From Costus lasius (lineage: Eukaryota > Streptophyta > Magnoliopsida > Zingiberales > Costaceae), in assembly GCA_027563935.2 (NCBI GenBank), contig JANVAS020000239.1, forward strand, positions 5,766,001-5,830,000: a stretch of 64,000 nucleotides of DNA. Reading direction: 5' to 3'. The translations under genes and the position numbers were made by a program. This document shows, piece after piece, positions 59,343-64,000 of this stretch. Within the stretch, counting starts at the first letter, position 1, and each line of letters opens with the position of its first letter. Under the pieces are notes generated by a model. It did not search any database and was not told the DNA's origin. It was given only the letters and a program-made list of their open reading frames with translations.

Positions 59343-62300
59343 ATGAGCTTCAATGTGCGATCCCTACTGGAAAGGGAGAAGTTTGCTGGGCCGAACTTCT
59401 CTGACTGGTTCGGACACCTTAAGATCGTTCTTAAGGCAGAGAGGAAACTGTATGTCCTCGAGACGGCGATACCGCCGCAGCCCGCTCCGAACGCCGCAAG
59501 GGCGGTTCGGGATGCCTACGAAAAGCACGTCAATGATAGCATTGATGTCGCTTGCCTGATGCTAGCGTCTATGACGCCACCGCTGCAGCGTCAGCATGAG
59601 GATATGTCGGCTATAGAAATTATAGCGAACCTCAAGATGCTGTATGCTGCACAGGCGAGGACTGAACGCTATAATCTGACGAAGCTCTTCTTTCAGAGCA
59701 AACTGGCTGAAGGGAGCCCAGTGGGAGCTCACGTGCTCAAGATGATTGGGCACAAGGAGGCTCTGGAGAAACTGGGGCATACCATCAACCAGGAGCTTGC
59801 TGTGGATATTATTCTGCAGTCTCTCCCGCCTTCTTTCGATGCGTTCATCATTAACTTTAATATGAACAAAATCGATTGTACGCCGGCAGAGCTGCTGAAT
59901 ATGCTCTTGACCACTGAGGAAACTCTGAAGGGTAAGCCTTCAACCTCTGTCTTGATGGTTCCTTCCAGGAACAAGAAGAAGGGGAAGAAGGGCAAAGCCC
60001 CTGTCAAGAATTACAGCAAGGCCCTGAAACAGAAGGTGAAGCGGTCGAAGGACAACAGGTGTTTCCACTGTGGCCAGCTGGGTCACTGGAAAAAGGACTG
60101 TAAAGCGCTCCAAGGAGATAAGAGGGGAAGCATCGCTTCTGGCTCAGGTATATATGTGACTGAGGTCATGTTATCTTCTTCTACTATATCATGGGTGTTG
60201 GACACTGCATGTGGAGTTCACATTTGTTTAAATGTGCAGGAACTCAAGAGAAGAAGGCAGGTGGGACAGCATGAGGTAGACCTACGAGTTGGAAACGGGG
60301 CACGGGTTGCTGCTGTTGCTGTAGGAGACTATTTCATTACTTTACCATCTGGCATTGTATTAGAATTAAACAATTGTTATTTTGTACCAAGTATCACAAA
60401 GAATATTATCTCTATTCCTGCTCTTGTCAGGAAAGGATTTGCCTTTGAATGCAATATTTCAAAGTGTGTTTTATCTCTAGATAATATTGTGTATGCAACT
60501 GGTTCAATTAACAATGGGTTATACATGTTGGACATGGAAAATTCTATACAAAACATTGATAATAAGAAAGCCAAGTATGCTGATGACAGCACCTTGCTAT
60601 GGCATAGTCGTTTAGGCCATATAAACGAGAAGCGCATTAAGCGGTTGCATGATCATGGACTGCTGGGATCTTTCTCCTATGAGGAGATTGATACATGCAA
60701 AGCTTGTTTGATGGGTAAAATGACGAAGTCACCTTTTTCAAACAAAGGTCAAAGGACTTCAGGTTTACTTGACCTTATACACAGTGATGTGTGTGGGCCA
60801 TTTAGTAAACATGCCAGAGGTGGCTATCAGTACTTCATTACCTTTACTGATGATTTCAGTAGATATGGGTATGTCTATTTAATGAGACATAAAAGTGAAT
60901 CTTTTGACAAGTTAAGAGTTAAAAAATGAAGTACAAAATCAGTTAGGCCGAAATATCAAGGCACTTCGTTCTGATCGAGGTGGAGAATACCTGAGTCATG
61001 CGTTTACTGACTATCTGAAGGAGTGTGGGATTATCTCACAGCTCACTCCGCCAGGAACACCGCAGTGGAATGGTGTGTCCGAGAGGAGAAATAGAACGTT
61101 ACTTGATATGGTTCGTTCTATGATGAGTCAGGCTATTCTTCCATATTCCTTTTGGGGTTTTGCACTGGAAACAGCTGCAAAGGTACTAAACCGAGTGCCA
61201 TCCAAGGCAGTTTCAAAGACGCCATATGAGCTATGGTATGGGAAACAGCCTAGCTTGACATTTATCAGGATCTGGGGTTGCGAGGCTTATGTCAAAAAGC
61301 TCGCCTCTGGGAAACTAGAGAGCAGATCTGATAAATGCATCTTTGTCGGTTACCCTAAGGAAACTAAGGGTTATTATTTCTTCGATCCCAAAGAGAACAA
61401 GGTTTTTGTTGCTCGGACGGCCATATTTCTTGAGAAGGAGTTTCTTCTGCAAGAGGCCAGTGGGAGAGAAATAAAGCTGGATGAGAATCCAGAGGAAGGA
61501 CAAAGTAGTCAGGCAGAGTTGGATGTGCCTGAGCCAGTAGATCAGGTTACTGAACAACCTGAGGCTCAAATATCACGGGAACCGCGAAGATCGGGTAGGA
61601 TCCGTCGACAGCCTGAGCGCTATGACGGAGTCTACATCATTGATAATGATGAACCCCTAACTTATGCGGATGCGGTCAGTGGACCGGAGTCAGCTAGATG
61701 GCTTGAAGCTATGCGAGCCGAGATGGACTCCATGTCAGATAACCAAGTCTGGGATTTGGTTGATCCGCCTCCGGGAGTAATCCCTATAGGCTGTAAATGG
61801 ATCTTCAAGAAGAAGATTGACATGGATGGTAACGTGGTTACCTATAAAGGCAGGCTAGTTGCGAAAGGTTTCAAACAAATCTACGGGATAGATTATGATG
61901 AAACTTTCTCACCTGTAGCCATGTTTAAGTCTATTCGGATTCTTTTCGCGATAGCTGCATATTACGATTATGAGATCTGGCAGATGGATGTGAAGACAGC
62001 TTTCCTTAATGGAAATCTGGATGAGGATGTGTATATGACACAACCGGAAGGTTTCACTAATCCAGCAGATCGTCATAAAATATGCAAGTTAAAGAAGTCC
62101 ATTTATGGGCTGAAACAAGCATCTAGGAGCTGGAATATTCGTTTTGATGAATCAATCTCTGAGTTTGGTTTCATCAAGAACGAGGATGACCCGTGTGTAT
62201 ATAAGAGGTTTAGTGGGAGCGTGATTACATTCCTAATCCTCTACGTCGATGATATCTTAATCATTGGAAATGATATTCCTGAACTGCATGCTGTTAAAGC

Positions 62301-63225
62301 ATGGTTAGGAAAATGTTTCCAGATGAAAGATCTAGGAGAAGCAGCCTATGTACTAGGTGTGAAGATCTACAGAGATAGATCTAAGAGGCTTCTCGGGCTG
62401 TGCCAGAGTACTTACATCGATAAGGTCCTGGAGAGATTCCATCTAGAGAATTCTAAACGTGGATATCTTCCAGTCAGACATGGTCTGAATCTTTCAAAGA
62501 GTCAGTGTCCACAAACACAGACTGAGAAAGATGAAATGGACAATACGCCTTATGCTTCGGCTATTGGGTCCATTATGTATGCGATGTTGTGTACTCGCCC
62601 AGACGTCGCTTACGGGTTAAGCGTGACCAGTCGATTCCAAAGTAATCCAGGATTGGCGCACTGGATTGCGGTCAAGAACATCTTGAAATATCTGCGGAGG
62701 ACCAAAGATATGTTCTTGATATATGGTGGTCAGGAAGAACTCAGTATAGAGGGATATACTGATGCTTCGTTCCAGTCGGACCAGGATGATTTCCGATCGC
62801 AATCAGGCTATGTTTTTAGCTTGAATGGTGGAGCAGTGGTGTGGAAGAGCTTCAAACAGTCAACTGTTGCTGATTCCACAACAGAAGCCGAGTATGTTGC
62901 AGCCTCGGAAGCATCCAAGGAGGCAGTGTGGATTCGTAAGTTCGTGAGAGAACTTGGTGTCGTTCCTTCGAGTGCTGATCCTTTGGTTATCTTCTGTGAT
63001 AACACTGGAGCCATCGCACAAGCAAAGGAACCGCGGTCGCACCAGAAGTCCAAGCACATACAGAGACGGTTTCACTTGATCCGGGAGATCATTGATCGAG
63101 GCGAGATCAAAATATGCAAGGTTCATACAGATGACAATCTGGCAGACCCGCTTACCAAGCCTCTGGCGCAGCAGAAGCATGAGAAGCACTGTAATAATAT
63201 GGGTTTGAGATTTCTCAACCATTAG
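59343..63225 (+). pseudogene. gag-pol: Cop5 Gag-Pol polyprotein, one frameshift
   Basis: ATG 59343 (MSFNVRSLLEREKF) opens 528 codons: Gag, CCHC knuckle, protease (LDTACG), HHCC zinc region and the first part of integrase. A 2-bp deletion near 60913 (GTTAAGAG where Cop4 has GTTCAAAGAG) leads to TGA at 60927-60929. The other frame is open from there to the normal end MGLRFLNH at 63225, including the rest of the integrase core, RT with YVDD at 62242-62253 and complete RNase H. No nonsense substitution was seen. The lesion falls between the first and second catalytic Asp of integrase. Confidence 0.93.
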
Positions 63226-63234
63226 ATTAAGTGC

Positions 63235-63245
63235 AAGTGGGAGAT
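63235..63245 (+). other. Cop5 polypurine tract
   Basis: AAGTGGGAGAT lies before the 3' LTR. Confidence 0.87.
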
Positions 63246-64000
63246 TGTTGGAGTATGCCCTTAAGGCTAATGTTTGAGGCCTTGGGATTGTATAAGTATC
63301 ATGTAATAAACTCTTATGTTTATAAAAGGCATGGTTGTTATTCAGGTTGTTACCTTGTCTGCTGTAATAAGTGTACTTCTGAATAATGTCTCAAAGCTGT
63401 TCAGCTAGGCTGACAGGCTATATGTCCTTAGTCGAGATATCTTGGTGAACATGAGACAGCCTTGATATGATTGAGACTAATATAAGTGCTAATCTTATAG
63501 GATGCTTCGAGCATGGAATAAGATGTAGACTCATGGGTACATTGGATGTACTGGACAGACCCTACTGGGATATTCCATTGCTTGTCACAATGTGAATGAT
63601 CCTTGTAAGCAGCAAGTGGCACATGTCCTCTGACTTGAGATCACTTGTGTTTCTAAATGATGATTGTCATTGTCTTGAGGTAGTTCAATATCATTTGAAA
63701 CATAATGATTATAGACTATCTTGGATGGTGAGCTTGAATCAGGTTAGGGCACTAGTGATAGACATAGGATTGCCGTCTCCTTGTTTAAGGAGTGTGATGT
63801 TCTAAAGGGCCCCCTTATGAGATGATTGAGATAGTGTATGGCCATACCCAGATGACTATGTGCATCTGATCTAATCATGCTCATCGTATTGGAGTTACAG
63901 GCTTGACATGCTTGTCCAATAAGAACATCCAGTGGCAAAGGAATTATGTATGCCTTGTGAGTTTGATTCACACTTGTGCTATGGTTTGGGAGTAGTCTTG
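63246..64000 (+). repeat. Cop5 3' LTR, partial
   Basis: The first 755 bp of the LTR, matching 55784-56538 with one difference seen (GAGACAGCC against GAGATAGCC). It continues beyond the window. Confidence 0.95.

Larger units (their letters stand above)
55784..64000 (+). mobile_element. Cop5: Ty1/copia element, 3' LTR runs off window
   Basis: The complete 5' LTR (1697 bp, start TGTTGGAG) is followed by primer site, leader, gag-pol with one 2-bp deletion, polypurine tract and 755 bp of 3' LTR. Over those 755 bp I saw one difference to the 5' LTR, so the insertion is recent. It lacks the tRNA-like leader block, lacks CTATTTTTAG, and has its own tandem repeats after the primer site. It is the most divergent copia copy here. 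Confidence 0.95.

Noticed and set aside
55116..64000. Repetitive arrays as CRISPR or phage-type systems
   Set aside because: Repeats are LTR-internal, with no regular spacers and no cas-like genes; the DNA is plant nuclear.

Overview
This window is plant nuclear DNA made almost entirely of nested LTR retrotransposons. I found no host gene, tRNA, rRNA or CRISPR array. Two groups account for nearly every base. The first is a Ty1/copia family: LTRs of 1.64-1.70 kb starting TGTTGGGG/TGTTGGAG and ending CA, an initiator-Met tRNA primer site, and Gag-PR-INT-RT-RNaseH in one frame; the LTR start and size suggest the Angela/BARE-type lineage. The second is Ty3/gypsy with LTRs of about 3.1-3.2 kb starting TGTAAGATCC, two CCHC knuckles and a C-terminal chromodomain, which suggests a Tekay/Del chromovirus. 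The setting is a repeat-rich, probably pericentromeric or intergenic, angiosperm region. I cannot name the species.

Layout. Cop1 (+, 1-11802) is a copia element whose 5' LTR starts left of the window; its gag holds a gypsy solo LTR (3283-6488, target duplication CTATG). A 0.7-kb stretch that is probably an older gypsy-type LTR fragment follows (11803-12503). Cop2 (-, from 12504) is a copia element split by three insertions. Gyp2 (+, 14550-25580, duplication ACATA) lies in its RNase H. Cop3 (-, 32095-50309, duplication ACTTT) lies in its 5' LTR. Gyp3 (+, from 50350) lies 35 bp further along the same LTR. Cop3 is itself split by Cop4 (+, 38335-47461, duplication CATAC). Gyp3 lost its 5' interior, and its 3' LTR is split by Cop5 (+, 55784 to window end). 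The rest of Cop5, of the Gyp3 3' LTR and of the Cop2 5' LTR lies beyond the right edge. LTR-pair divergence agrees with the nesting order: Cop2 about 0.9%, Cop3 about 0.6%, Gyp2 about 0.35%, Cop4 no difference seen, Cop5 one in 755 bp.

Coding state. All seven gag-pol regions are damaged, mostly by single nonsense changes. Cop4 is nearest to intact: one 1239-codon frame, with a TAG replacing a CAG about 54 codons before the normal end. Ten of the eleven nonsense changes are C:G to T:A transitions, mostly in CHG context, as expected of methylated, silenced elements.

Most interesting content. The 1.8-kb untranslated leader between primer site and gag is shared by all five copia elements. It contains (1) three consecutive hairpins with the same loop CTGCGN on different stems, one showing a compensatory base-pair change; (2) two bulged hairpins of identical design (TTGTA bulge, TCA loop) with different but complementary stems; (3) a long hairpin into which Cop4 inserted; and (4) a strong 3' splice-site signature just before gag, matched by a donor-like GTATGA/GTAAGA near the LTR end. 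I infer that a spliced RNA serves as Gag-Pol message, while the unspliced genomic RNA alone carries structured packaging or dimerisation signals. The copia U3 also has an invariant block with two perfect inverted repeats, a CTATTTTTAG palindrome and a dense GATC cluster.
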